Shown here: in pieces, positions 1 to 6,148 of the stretch
Layout: every line of letters begins with the position of its first letter
Position numbering within the stretch: the first letter of the stretch is position 1
NCBI GenBank assembly: GCA_002256535.1
Contig: NMUJ01000069.1
Location: 1-6,148, forward strand
Direction: 5' to 3'
Length of the DNA: 6,148 nucleotides
From: Caldifarciminota bacterium 4484_18
GTDB taxonomy: Bacteria; Hydrothermota; UBA3073; NMUJ01
Translations under genes and position numbers: made by a program
The notes under the pieces: generated by a model
What the model was told of the DNA's origin: nothing
Databases searched by the model: none
What the model saw: only the letters and a program-made list of their open reading frames with translations

Positions 1-3000
1 GGTGCAGTAGCGTATTTTGGGTCCGCACCCAGCAGTTATTGGGTATGGGATGATACCTTACAGATAGGGTGGTTCCGTCCATTATTTATCGAACCGACAA
101 CTACATTCATAGGTGGGGCGACACAGCTTGGCCTTTATAATGTGTACGAATGGGGCGGCACAGGAGCACCATGGACCACCCCTCAATACTACTACGAAGC
201 ATATCACGTATTTGGTGATCCATCCATGGACCTCTATACATTAGAACCTACTGAATTTGTCGTAAGCTACCCTGACATCTTACCTTTAGGGGCATCGAGT
301 TTCACCATAAACGTGGATACGGATTCGGCGCTCGTCGCTCTATATATGGACGGTATCCTCTATGGGGTAGCGTATTCGAGTGGCGGTCAGGCAGTGGTGG
401 AACTTAATCCACCACCTACACAACAGGGTTATATGTATATCACCATTACCAAGCATAACTATGCAACTTATGAAGATTCGGTACTTGTTGTGCTACCCGG
501 CAATATAGAAGTAGAACCTGACACGATACCGGTGGCACAAACAACAGAAGTTACGGTCACGATAACCGATACGGCGGGTGCACCACTACAGGACGTATGG
601 GTGAGGATAAATGGTTGGGGTGTAAGTGTAGAAGGGTATACGAATTCGTACGGACAGGTTATGTTATCGATCTTCCCACCATATGGTGAACCGTTGGTAT
701 TAAAGGGTAGACGGCCAGGTGAGACGTTCGATGTGTTCACCGATACGATATGGGTTATAGGTGCAACCAGCTTCACTGCAGGCTATGAGGTTGAGGTACC
801 TGAGATCGGGCTAACCGGTAGCCTAACCGCATACTATGCGGGTGATATAACGATAACCACCAGTATTTATGGGTTCTTCGCCTATGCACGTGGGGTGGGT
901 ATCGATACATTGGTTTACTACGCGGGTGATGAAGGTGTGCTTACGGTGATACCTACTTCATACGGTACGCTCAGATTGGCGGTTGCGGATACGGGATACG
1001 AAGTCATCACATACGAGATACCGGTTATCAAAGTGTATGGCACCATAGAGGGTAGCGTCACCGATACTGCTGGTAATCCAATACCTGAGGTTGTGATACG
1101 TGGCTATCCACATGGTTGTGATACGGGGTTGGTAGATCCAGTCTTTACATTGATATCCGATAATGATGGTAACTTTACGCTTGCGGATAGTGTAGCGGTT
1201 GACTGGTATGATATTTACATACGCCATTTTGGATATAACCCATTTTTTGACTCAATATTTGTGGCATATGGGGGTAACTTTTACACGTTTGAGCTTACAC
1301 CTTCACTGTGGGGTATAGTCTATGGTAGGGTCTACGAAGAAGGTACTGACAGCTCATTAGCAGCTACTATATCTATCTACAGGGTCGATAATAATGAACT
1401 TTATACGCAAACGAACAGCGATCCAGTTACCGGTAACTATAGTGTGAGCTTACCGTATTTCATGTATAGGTTTAGGGTGTTTGCACCCCAGCATATACCA
1501 GTAGTACGTGAGGTCACCGTAAGTGGTGATTCGATCAACGAAGACTTCAAGTTACCACCCACCATCGGTAATATACTGATTGTCAATGACGACAATGGTA
1601 CACGTGGTGCCAAGGTTAAAGATGGCTTCAGTAAATACAAATTCACATATAACGACCCATCAAAGGTAGGTGAATCCGCGCAGGAGATGGAAGCCATTCT
1701 GGTAGCTGAAGGGTTCAATGTGGAGCGTGTCAATTCAAACGCCACCAACCTGGACGATTGGTGGAATTATGATTTACTTATCTGGTGTGATGGTGACGAC
1801 CATGACCCGTTGGAGGCATCTCAATATCGGGATTGGCTTATAGACTACGTGCAGGCAGGTGGTAAGTTATTGATAGAAGGTGGTGAAATAGGTTACGATT
1901 TCGATGATGATGTTGAATTTGCACGTAACGTGCTACATATTGTGGATTGGGAAGCCGACAATGCTGGGCCGCTGGTACTCGAATCCGATATGGAAGACCA
2001 TCCGATAGTTAGTACACCATACTCGGTACCCAGTACGATTTCGTTAGATTATGACGATTGGGGTGATGAGGATGCACTCGTACCTACAGAGGATGCGTAT
2101 CTCGTTTATCATACTACGAATTATACAAACTGTGCTGGTATACTGGTTTATGACAACAACCCTGTACCTCAGAGTGCACAGATCGTTTTCTATGCATTGA
2201 ATTTTGTCAGCATCAGCGATAGCACTATGCGGCATAATTTATTGGCTAACACGGTATATTACCTATTAGCTGAGGAGCCACCACCACCTTCGTTAATACA
2301 TGGGATAGCGAGTACGTGTGACGCTGGCCGTGAAGGTATAAAGGTAACTCTAATCCCCGGTGGATGTACGATCACGGATACCAGTGGTAGGTTTGCATTT
2401 CCGGTCTACCCTGGTAGATATGCATTATGTGCTGCGAAAGAGGGTTATGCAACAGTTAGAGTCGATACGCAGGTGGGTGAGTACGATACGGTGTTCATCG
2501 AGTTAATGCTTGCACCTTACCATACCCTATACGAGTTTGATTTTGAAACCTCAAATGGCGGATTTATACCACATGGAATCCTATGGGAGTGGGGTACCCC
2601 CACAGTGGGGCCATCTGCTGCACATAGTGGTGAGAGATTATGGGGTACAGATCTTGATGACGAATGGTACGATATCGAAAATCGCTGGGACGGCGGTAAC
2701 GTGAAGATATCCACTGATGGTGGTACCAGCTGGCGTATATTGGATACAGACCCATATTATACGGGGACGGCAAGCTACGGTAATGCGGGTATACCCAATG
2801 AACCATGCTTCACAGGTACAGATACAACATGGCATAAGGTGATGTGTGACCTTACCCCATATGCAGGTGATACTGTGATTATAAAGTTCCATTTCGGTAG
2901 TGATTACTCAATCACAGAGGCGGGTTGGTACATAGACGATGTAGCGATAAAATATGCGATACTTACGGGTGTGGAGGAGACCACCCCAGCTATAACGAGG

Positions 3001-3249
3001 TTCGACTTACACGTGACTAACCCCGTGGTTGATAGGATAAAGCTGCAGTATGAGTTACCAACCAAGGAGTGTGTATCCATCACACTATATAATGTGTTGG
3101 GTCAACAGGTAGGTAGCATGTTGCATAAATTGTACGAACCCGGTAGATACGAGTATGAGGTACCGATTAAGTTACCTGCTGGGGTGTACTTCTTGAGATT
3201 CAAAGCTGGTGAATATGAGGCGATGCATAAACTTATCGTCATAAGATGA
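1..3249 (+). CDS. Secreted C25 (gingipain-like) cysteine protease with type IX secretion sorting domain, 5' partial
   Basis: The frame is open from base 1, so the gene begins outside the window; the GTG at 142 is not its start. Residues below are numbered from base 1. Residues 1-80 are the end of the C25 catalytic domain: GAVAYFGS at the start and YHVFGDPS near 69-75 are family hallmarks, and the catalytic His and Cys would lie just upstream. Then come Ig/Big-like beta domains (about 82-343), two carboxypeptidase-regulatory-like domains (347-437 and 438-519), a ThuA/glutamine-amidotransferase-like alpha/beta domain (522-757, starting NILIVNDDNG), a third regulatory-like domain (764-838) and an immune-inhibitor/MAM-like domain (843-984, ending GWYIDDV). 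The last part (990-1082) is a type IX sorting domain with NVLGQQV, LPAGVYFLRF and a final KLIVIR. The protein is inferred to be exported across the outer membrane and cleaved or anchored there. Residues appear to be missing near 888 in the MAM-like domain. Family and sorting assignments are strong; the substrate is unknown. Confidence 0.88.
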   Translation, partial: GAVAYFGSAPSSYWVWDDTLQIGWFRPLFIEPTTTFIGGATQLGLYNVYEWGGTGAPWTTPQYYYEAYHVFGDPSMDLYTLEPTEFVVSYPDILPLGASSFTINVDTDSALVALYMDGILYGVAYSSGGQAVVELNPPPTQQGYMYITITKHNYATYEDSVLVVLPGNIEVEPDTIPVAQTTEVTVTITDTAGAPLQDVWVRINGWGVSVEGYTNSYGQVMLSIFPPYGEPLVLKGRRPGETFDVFTDTIWVIGATSFTAGYEVEVPEIGLTGSLTAYYAGDITITTSIYGFFAYARGVGIDTLVYYAGDEGVLTVIPTSYGTLRLAVADTGYEVITYEIPVIKVYGTIEGSVTDTAGNPIPEVVIRGYPHGCDTGLVDPVFTLISDNDGNFTLADSVAVDWYDIYIRHFGYNPFFDSIFVAYGGNFYTFELTPSLWGIVYGRVYEEGTDSSLAATISIYRVDNNELYTQTNSDPVTGNYSVSLPYFMYRFRVFAPQHIPVVREVTVSGDSINEDFKLPPTIGNILIVNDDNGTRGAKVKDGFSKYKFTYNDPSKVGESAQEMEAILVAEGFNVERVNSNATNLDDWWNYDLLIWCDGDDHDPLEASQYRDWLIDYVQAGGKLLIEGGEIGYDFDDDVEFARNVLHIVDWEADNAGPLVLESDMEDHPIVSTPYSVPSTISLDYDDWGDEDALVPTEDAYLVYHTTNYTNCAGILVYDNNPVPQSAQIVFYALNFVSISDSTMRHNLLANTVYYLLAEEPPPPSLIHGIASTCDAGREGIKVTLIPGGCTITDTSGRFAFPVYPGRYALCAAKEGYATVRVDTQVGEYDTVFIELMLAPYHTLYEFDFETSNGGFIPHGILWEWGTPTVGPSAAHSGERLWGTDLDDEWYDIENRWDGGNVKISTDGGTSWRILDTDPYYTGTASYGNAGIPNEPCFTGTDTTWHKVMCDLTPYAGDTVIIKFHFGSDYSITEAGWYIDDVAIKYAILTGVEETTPAITRFDLHVTNPVVDRIKLQYELPTKECVSITLYNVLGQQVGSMLHKLYEPGRYEYEVPIKLPAGVYFLRFKAGEYEAMHKLIVIR
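1564..2271 (+). other. ThuA/GATase-like domain inside the C25 protein
   Basis: This stretch encodes about 236 residues that differ from the beta-rich domains on either side. It starts with a hydrophobic strand followed by an acidic turn (NILIVNDDNG), has a helix-like AQEMEAILVAEGF, then YDLLIWCDGDD, a helix and GGKLLIEGGE. This alternating strand/helix pattern is typical of class I glutamine-amidotransferase-like or ThuA-like folds found in secreted proteins. The usual GATase nucleophile elbow (G-x-C-x-G) is not visible: the corresponding strand ends in EGGEIG. It is therefore probably a non-catalytic or binding module. The fold call is from pattern recognition only. Confidence 0.55.
2656..2673 (+). 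other. Probable in-frame deletion scar in the protease gene
   Basis: The text reads GTDLDDE then WYDIENRWDGGNVKIS. In MAM/immune-inhibitor-like domains, the 'WGT.L' strand and the 'WY....WDGGNVKIS' strand are normally separated by roughly 25-35 residues holding the Tyr-rich turn and the 'L.SP.IDLS' segment. Here the two motifs touch at GAA|TGG (about 2664/2665). The frame is kept. The missing length is estimated from memory of the family, not from an alignment. Confidence 0.55.
2968..3246 (+). other. Type IX secretion C-terminal sorting domain (type A-like)
   Basis: The last 93 residues start with GVEETTP, then show the usual order of a type A Por sorting domain: FDLHVTNPVVDRIKLQYELP (the 'NP' strand), SITLYNVLGQQV, a turn with EPGRYEYEV, PAGVYFLRF and the closing basic-hydrophobic KLIVIR. 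In Bacteroidetes and relatives, this domain directs a Sec-exported protein through the type IX machinery and is then removed. Machinery genes are not in the window, so use of the pathway here is inferred. Confidence 0.8.
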
Positions 3250-3464
3250 AAGATCAGCTAACGTTTGAACAGGCGCTACAGAGGGTAGAAGAGATCGTAT
3301 CTACACTTGAACGTGGCAATATACCATTGGAAGAGGCTATCACATTGTATGAAGAAGGTAAGAGATTGTTAGAGTTTTGTCGTAAGAAGCTTGAAGCTGC
3401 TGAACTGAAGGTCAAGGAGCTCATCAAAGATAAGGAGGGTTATAGGTTGCGTGAACTCAAGTAG
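3246..3464 (+). CDS. xseB: Exodeoxyribonuclease VII small subunit
   Basis: This 72-residue protein has the full length and pattern of XseB: LTFEQALQRVEEIV, then TLERGNIPLEEAITLYEEGKRL, then C-x(3)-LEAAELKVKEL, all predicted helical and able to form a coiled-coil hairpin. XseB binds the large subunit XseA in the cytoplasm; the complex degrades single-stranded DNA to oligonucleotides and acts in repair. The ATG is the only possible start, because an in-frame TAA lies at 3228-3230. It overlaps the protease stop as ATGA and has no Shine-Dalgarno close by, so translational coupling is likely. xseA is not in the window. The intact reading frame contrasts with the broken dxs that follows. Pairing of xseB with dxs is a common bacterial gene order, which supports both calls. 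Confidence 0.93.
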   Translation: MKDQLTFEQALQRVEEIVSTLERGNIPLEEAITLYEEGKRLLEFCRKKLEAAELKVKELIKDKEGYRLRELK

Positions 3465-4786
3465 ATGCGCATTTTGGACAGCATAAACACGCCAGCTGAC
3501 TTAAAGTCATTGTCTATAGCGGAGCTTAAGATATTAGCTGAGGAGATACGTGAGTTCATCATACGTACGGTGAGCCAAACCGGTGGCCACCTTGCACCTA
3601 ACCTTGGTGCGGTCGAACTTACGCTTGCATTACATTATGTGTTTGATACACCCACGGATAAGATAATCTGGGATGTGGGGCACCAATCTTATACCCACAA
3701 GATAATCACCGGTAGGAAGGACAAATTCCATACACTACGTCAGTACGGTGGTATAAGTGGGTTCCCATCACGTGATGAAAGCGAATACGATGTATTCGGT
3801 ACCGGGCATGCAGGTACGTCAATATCAGCGGCACTCGGTATAGCTGTGGCACGCGATCTTAAAGGTGAGAATTATAAAGTTATAGCAGTTATAGGGGATG
3901 GTGCACTTACTGCGGGTATGGCGTATGAGGGGTTGAACCAGCTCGGTTTCTTAAAGACAGATATGATAGTGGTGTTGAACGATAATCAGATGAGTATATC
4001 AAAAAATGTTGGCGGTATGTCAGCACACTTATCGAGGATAGCTACATCACCTGTATATCGTAGGCTTAAAGATAAGCTATGGGAGATGTTGAACGAATTA
4101 CCGAATACGGTGAGCGAACCTGCCATCGACCTCATGAGACGCATAAAGGAGAGCATACGGAGCTTGGCGGGCCAGACTACGGTGTTTGAGGAGCTCGGTA
4201 TAAGTTATGTTGGGCCGATAGATGGACATGATATCGACCAGCTTATTGATACTTTCAAACGTATCAAACGGCTACGTGGCCCATATTTTGTACATGTTAT
4301 CACACAAAAAGGTTATGGGTATAGGCCAGCAACTTACGATCCTACCACTTATCATGGGCCGGGACCGTTTGACCCAAATACTGGTGAGTTGATACAGGAC
4401 AACAAATTGACGTATTCGAAGTTGTTGGGTAGAACGTTAGCTGAATTGGCAGCAGATGATGAACGTATTGTGGCGGTTACTGCGGCTATGCTGGCAGGTA
4501 CTGGGTTGCAGTATTTTAAGGAGCGGTTACCTGAACGATGTTTTGATGTCGGGATAGCTGAACAGCATGCGGTCACATTTAGTGCGGGGTTGGCAGTTGA
4601 GGGGTTACGTCCAGTATGTGCGATATATTCGACGTTCTTGCAGCGGGCGTTTGATCAGGCCATACATGATGTAGCGATACAAAGGTTACCTGTGGTGTTT
4701 GTGATCGATCGTGCTGGTATAGTAGGTGGTGACGGTGTAACACATCAAGGTATATTTGATATATCGTATTTGCGGATGATACCCAA

Positions 4787-4799
4787 TATTGTCCTGTAG
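4787..4799 (+). other. dxs deletion junction 1
   Basis: Codons for PNIV (ending about 4792) are followed without a gap by CCT GTA GCG ATT AGG in the +2-shifted frame, which is the conserved PVAIR motif. The roughly 25 residues that normally lie between are missing, and the loss is not a multiple of three. The exact breakpoint may sit a few bases to either side because the deleted sequence is unknown. Confidence 0.8.
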
Positions 4800-5073
4800 C
4801 GATTAGGTATCCAAAGGCAAGTGTAGGTAAGATCGATTGGCAAAGAAAGCCGGAGAAAATAGAGATAGGTAAAGCTGAGGTGTTGCAACTCGGTAAAACT
4901 GCCAACATTGTGGCGATTGGGTCGATGGTTATACCTGCACTGGAGGCAGCTGAAATACTTAAATCTAAAGGTTACGATGTAGGTGTCATAAATGCGCGGT
5001 TCGTCAAACCCTTAGACACACGGGTGTTACAAGATATAGCTGATAGACCAATAATAACGGTTGAGGAGAACAC

Positions 5074-5089
5074 CCTACGTGAGATCTGA
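5074..5089 (+). other. dxs deletion junction 2
   Basis: The conserved EENTL (ending near 5078) passes into AGA TCT GAA TTG (5082-5093), which opens the C-terminal RSELLQIYGL motif in the original frame. The 35-40 residue stretch that normally follows ENTL is missing. The second-frame reading stops at TGA 5087-5089. Confidence 0.8.
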
Positions 5090-5171
5090 ATTGTTGCAAA
5101 TTTATGGGCTTACGGGTGAAGCCATAGCGGATAGGGTAGCTACGTTCTTGAGATCTCATAAATAGATTGCG

Positions 5172-5442
5172 TCAACCGTTCTTCCATATATCGGTATTCT
5201 CACGTAGACTATAGTATTTCTTGTTATCGACGATAACGTATCGAAAAGCTTTATCTCTATCATCTTGCTCATTTCCAATACGCGTTGGGTGAGTTTAACA
5301 TTGTCCTGGCTGAGTGTCGGGTCACCAGATGGAAGGTTATGCACCAGTATTATCGAAGCTGCATGTGATTCAACTTCATAAGTTTCTTGGATGGCTTATC
5401 CTCGAGTGATAGGTTCTTAGTCTTGGGTACCTCATCCATCAT
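5172..5442 (-). pseudogene. radC: Degraded radC (JAB/MPN domain protein) remnant
   Basis: RadC-family proteins carry a zinc-binding JAMM motif, HNHPSGDPxPSxxD, and are usually about 220-230 residues. On the minus strand, ATG ATG at 5442-5437 begins a short stretch (MDEVPKTKNLSLEDKPSKKL) that resembles the RadC N-terminus ('RPREKL'). Almost at once, in another frame, comes YEVESHAASIILVHNLPSGDP, so over 100 central residues are gone. In the motif the second His is Leu (codon 5335-5333) and the closing Asp is Asn (codon 5302-5300), removing two zinc ligands. One base is missing near 5239/5240: reading GATCAC instead of GATAC restores FDHVIV, DNKKYYSLRE and a final TGA at 5174-5172. The remnant converges on dxs with 6 bases between the stops. 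The C-terminal part is a firm call; the N-terminal part is tentative. Confidence 0.82.
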
Positions 5443-5445
5443 CTT

Positions 5446-5473
5446 ATAATGGCCTAAACGCTAAGGTTGTCAA
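5446..5473 (-). promoter_or_regulatory. Possible sigma-70 promoter of the radC remnant
   Basis: Reading leftward, a perfect -35 box TTGACA (5473-5468) is followed after 16 bases by CATTAT (5451-5446), which matches four of six bases of TATAAT. The first ATG of the remnant is only 3 bases after the -10 box, and the second sits where transcription would start, so an mRNA from here would be nearly leaderless. A chance match is possible. Confidence 0.3.
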
Positions 5474-5594
5474 CGTAGTGATGTTACAAAAATTGTTATT
5501 ATTCCGAATTTTCGGTTATCGATGGAAATGTAGGTGTTGACGGTTGAGATTTATTTTTATTTTTAAAAATTGATGTTTGTAAATCCTGCTCTAT

Positions 5595-5600
5595 AGGAGG
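5595..5600 (+). promoter_or_regulatory. Strong Shine-Dalgarno of the lipoprotein gene
   Basis: AGGAGG lies 4 bases before the ATG at 5605. It fixes the start codon and shows that this organism uses Shine-Dalgarno initiation, which makes its absence before xseB and dxs more telling of translational coupling. Confidence 0.85.
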
Positions 5601-5604
5601 TACG

Positions 5605-6048
5605 ATGAAGAAGCTAATACCATTATTCGTTATCATTACGATAATAAGTTGCTCACACCTCAAACGCAAGGGTAGCATATCGGGTACGGTCACAAATGGT
5701 GGTAACCCCGTAAGTGGTGCGATAGTGTTGGCAATTGGTAAAGATAGCCTTGCAGCAGGTGAGAGTATCGACTACACTAAACTGAATGGTACACTGACAG
5801 GTAATGATGGTAGCTACAAGATACAGTTGGTGGAACCCGGTACGTACTTTGTTGTTGCTATCAAGGATGTGAATAACAACTTCACGTACGAACCGGAAGA
5901 GGATCTTATTGGTTGGTACGGTGAACGTGATACGTTAACAGGAAGGGTGGTTATACCCAAGTCGATAGAGGTGGAAGCTGGTAAAGAGACAAAGGGTGTG
6001 GATATCGATACAATGTATGTGGCACAACCACCTGTGTGCTGTCAATAA
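5605..6048 (+). CDS. Small lipoprotein with carboxypeptidase-regulatory-like domain
   Basis: The 147-residue protein opens with two Lys, a hydrophobic stretch (4-15) and a lipobox-like IISC with Cys16, so it is probably a lipid-anchored envelope protein. Ser at +2 is compatible with outer-membrane sorting. Residues 23-87 match a carboxypeptidase-regulatory-like beta sandwich: GSISGTVTNGGNPVSGAIV, then NDGSYKIQLVEPGTYFVVAI. Next comes an acidic loop, DVNNNFTYEPEE (88-99), with D88, N90, N92, T94 and E99 spaced like an EF-hand calcium loop. The tail ends PVCCQ. The start is set by AGGAGG 4 bases upstream. The frame is intact, unlike its leftward neighbours. The same domain type occurs three times in the protease at the left of the window. 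The cellular role is unknown; lipoprotein status is likely, and calcium binding is a suggestion. Confidence 0.85.
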   Translation: MKKLIPLFVIITIISCSHLKRKGSISGTVTNGGNPVSGAIVLAIGKDSLAAGESIDYTKLNGTLTGNDGSYKIQLVEPGTYFVVAIKDVNNNFTYEPEEDLIGWYGERDTLTGRVVIPKSIEVEAGKETKGVDIDTMYVAQPPVCCQ

Positions 6049-6148
6049 TGCAACTGATGGGTGTTGGCTATCAATATACGATCATAACGGTAACCCAGCT
6101 GCAGGTTGGGTACAGACGATAGCTATGGCACGTGGTACGTGGGACGAA
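6044..6148 (+). CDS. Start-less coding fragment running off the window
   Basis: In the frame of base 6047 the text reads NNATDGCWLSIYDHNGNPAAGW and continues to the window end as VQTIAMARGTWDE without a stop. Codon use (GGT, CGT, ATA, ACG) fits the neighbouring genes, and the composition is that of an extracellular beta-domain. No start with a ribosome binding site is visible: the last in-frame stop is TAG at 5966-5968, the ATG at 6017 lies inside the lipoprotein gene, and the ATG at 6048 is in another frame and stops at 6120. It may be the truncated rest of another gene or a gene starting within the lipoprotein frame. I do not recognise the family. Confidence 0.4.

Larger units (their letters stand above)
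3465..5165 (+). pseudogene. dxs: 1-deoxy-D-xylulose-5-phosphate synthase, broken by two frame-changing deletions
   Basis: Dxs condenses pyruvate and glyceraldehyde-3-phosphate with thiamine diphosphate, the first step of the MEP isoprenoid pathway. Segment 1 (3465-about 4793) keeps His42 (TGGHLA), the cofactor motif GDG at 144-146 through N172-D-N174, and catalytic Glu366 in GIAEQHA, then hits TAG at 4797. Segment 2 (about 4793-5089, another frame) resumes at PVAIRYPK and runs to VEENTL, with stop TGA at 5087. Segment 3 (about 5082-5165, first frame again) is RSELLQIYGLTGEAIADRV to the final TAG. Between SYLRMIPNIV and PVAIRYP the family normally has about 25 residues (the 'APKDE' region); between ENTL and RSELL about 35-40 (GGFGSAV through the PDRF/HG region). 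Both are absent, so this is deletion, not only frameshift. The summed 568 or so residues fall short of the usual 620-640. The start ATG directly follows the xseB TAG; no close Shine-Dalgarno is seen. An intact product cannot be made from this sequence. Confidence 0.9.
5443..5604. other. AT-rich intergenic spacer
   Basis: There is no coding homology on either strand here. It contains the possible leftward promoter, a short hairpin CCGAATTTTCGG (5504-5515), TTGACG (5537-5542) as a candidate rightward -35 box, and a T/A tract (5551-5570) ending in the palindrome ATTTTTAAAAAT. No convincing -10 box sits 16-18 bases after TTGACG. The spacer probably carries the promoter of the lipoprotein gene, but its position cannot be fixed by eye. 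Confidence 0.5.

Noticed and set aside
142..144. GTG as start of the large + strand gene
   Set aside because: The frame is open to base 1 and the upstream residues continue the C25 domain, so the gene is truncated by the window edge.
2591..2612. Palindrome GGGGTACCCC and hairpin CCCCACAGTGGGG
   Set aside because: They lie inside the protease coding sequence (Gly/Thr/Pro codons) and have no T-tract; composition explains them.
4880..5089. Independent small gene on the + strand
   Set aside because: It is the second segment of dxs (transketolase C-terminal domain); homology begins earlier, at about 4793, without a start codon.
4785..5093. Programmed frameshifting or stop recoding that would rescue dxs
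   Set aside because: There is no slippery run at the junctions, and conserved residues are absent, not only out of frame, so recoding could not give a full protein.
5223..5237. Inverted repeat GTTATCGACGATAAC
   Set aside because: It sits inside the radC remnant and encodes the VIVDN strand; it is too short to call a site.
5504..5515. CCGAATTTTCGG hairpin as a terminator
   Set aside because: The stem is only 5 bases, the loop is tiny and no T-run follows directly on either strand.
5559..5570. ATTTTTAAAAAT palindrome as an operator
   Set aside because: It arises easily from an A/T tract, and there is no second copy or neighbouring regulator.
6048..6122. Short ORF starting at the TAATG overlap after the lipoprotein
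   Set aside because: It is only 24 residues with no recognisable pattern, while another frame over the same bases looks more protein-like.

Overview
The window looks like a chromosomal piece from an uncultivated bacterium of the Fibrobacteres-Chlorobi-Bacteroidetes type or of a candidate phylum such as WOR-3. This placement is an inference. It rests on a very large secreted C25 (gingipain-like) protease that ends in a type IX secretion (Por) sorting domain, on carboxypeptidase-regulatory-like repeats, and on a lipoprotein of similar style. Codon use is even across the window (GGT for Gly, ACG for Thr, CGT and ATA common), so nothing suggests recent transfer. I see no tRNA, rRNA, insertion sequence or CRISPR array.

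Layout. Bases 1-3249 (+) hold the 3' part of the C25 protease gene, whose catalytic dyad lies upstream of the window. It overlaps xseB (3246-3464, exodeoxyribonuclease VII small subunit) by ATGA. The xseB stop directly abuts dxs (3465-5165, 1-deoxy-D-xylulose-5-phosphate synthase), and the three form one tight + strand unit. dxs is not intact: homology runs through three segments in two frames, with family-conserved residues missing at both joins (about 4792 and about 5081). Converging from the other strand is a heavily decayed radC remnant (5442-5172). A 162-base AT-rich spacer follows, then an intact small lipoprotein gene with a strong ribosome binding site (5605-6048). A start-less reading frame runs off the right end.

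Main message. The unusual thing here is a cluster of gene damage, not a new system. There is an apparent in-frame loss in the protease (about 2664), two frame-changing losses in dxs, and a large loss, a one-base deletion and loss of two zinc ligands in radC. xseB and the lipoprotein lie within the same stretch and are intact. Because dxs is normally essential where the MEP pathway is used, the damage is either real erosion (with a second dxs or an alternative isoprenoid supply elsewhere) or an assembly artefact that drops roughly 100-base pieces. Read mapping would settle this. I found no convincing previously undescribed system.
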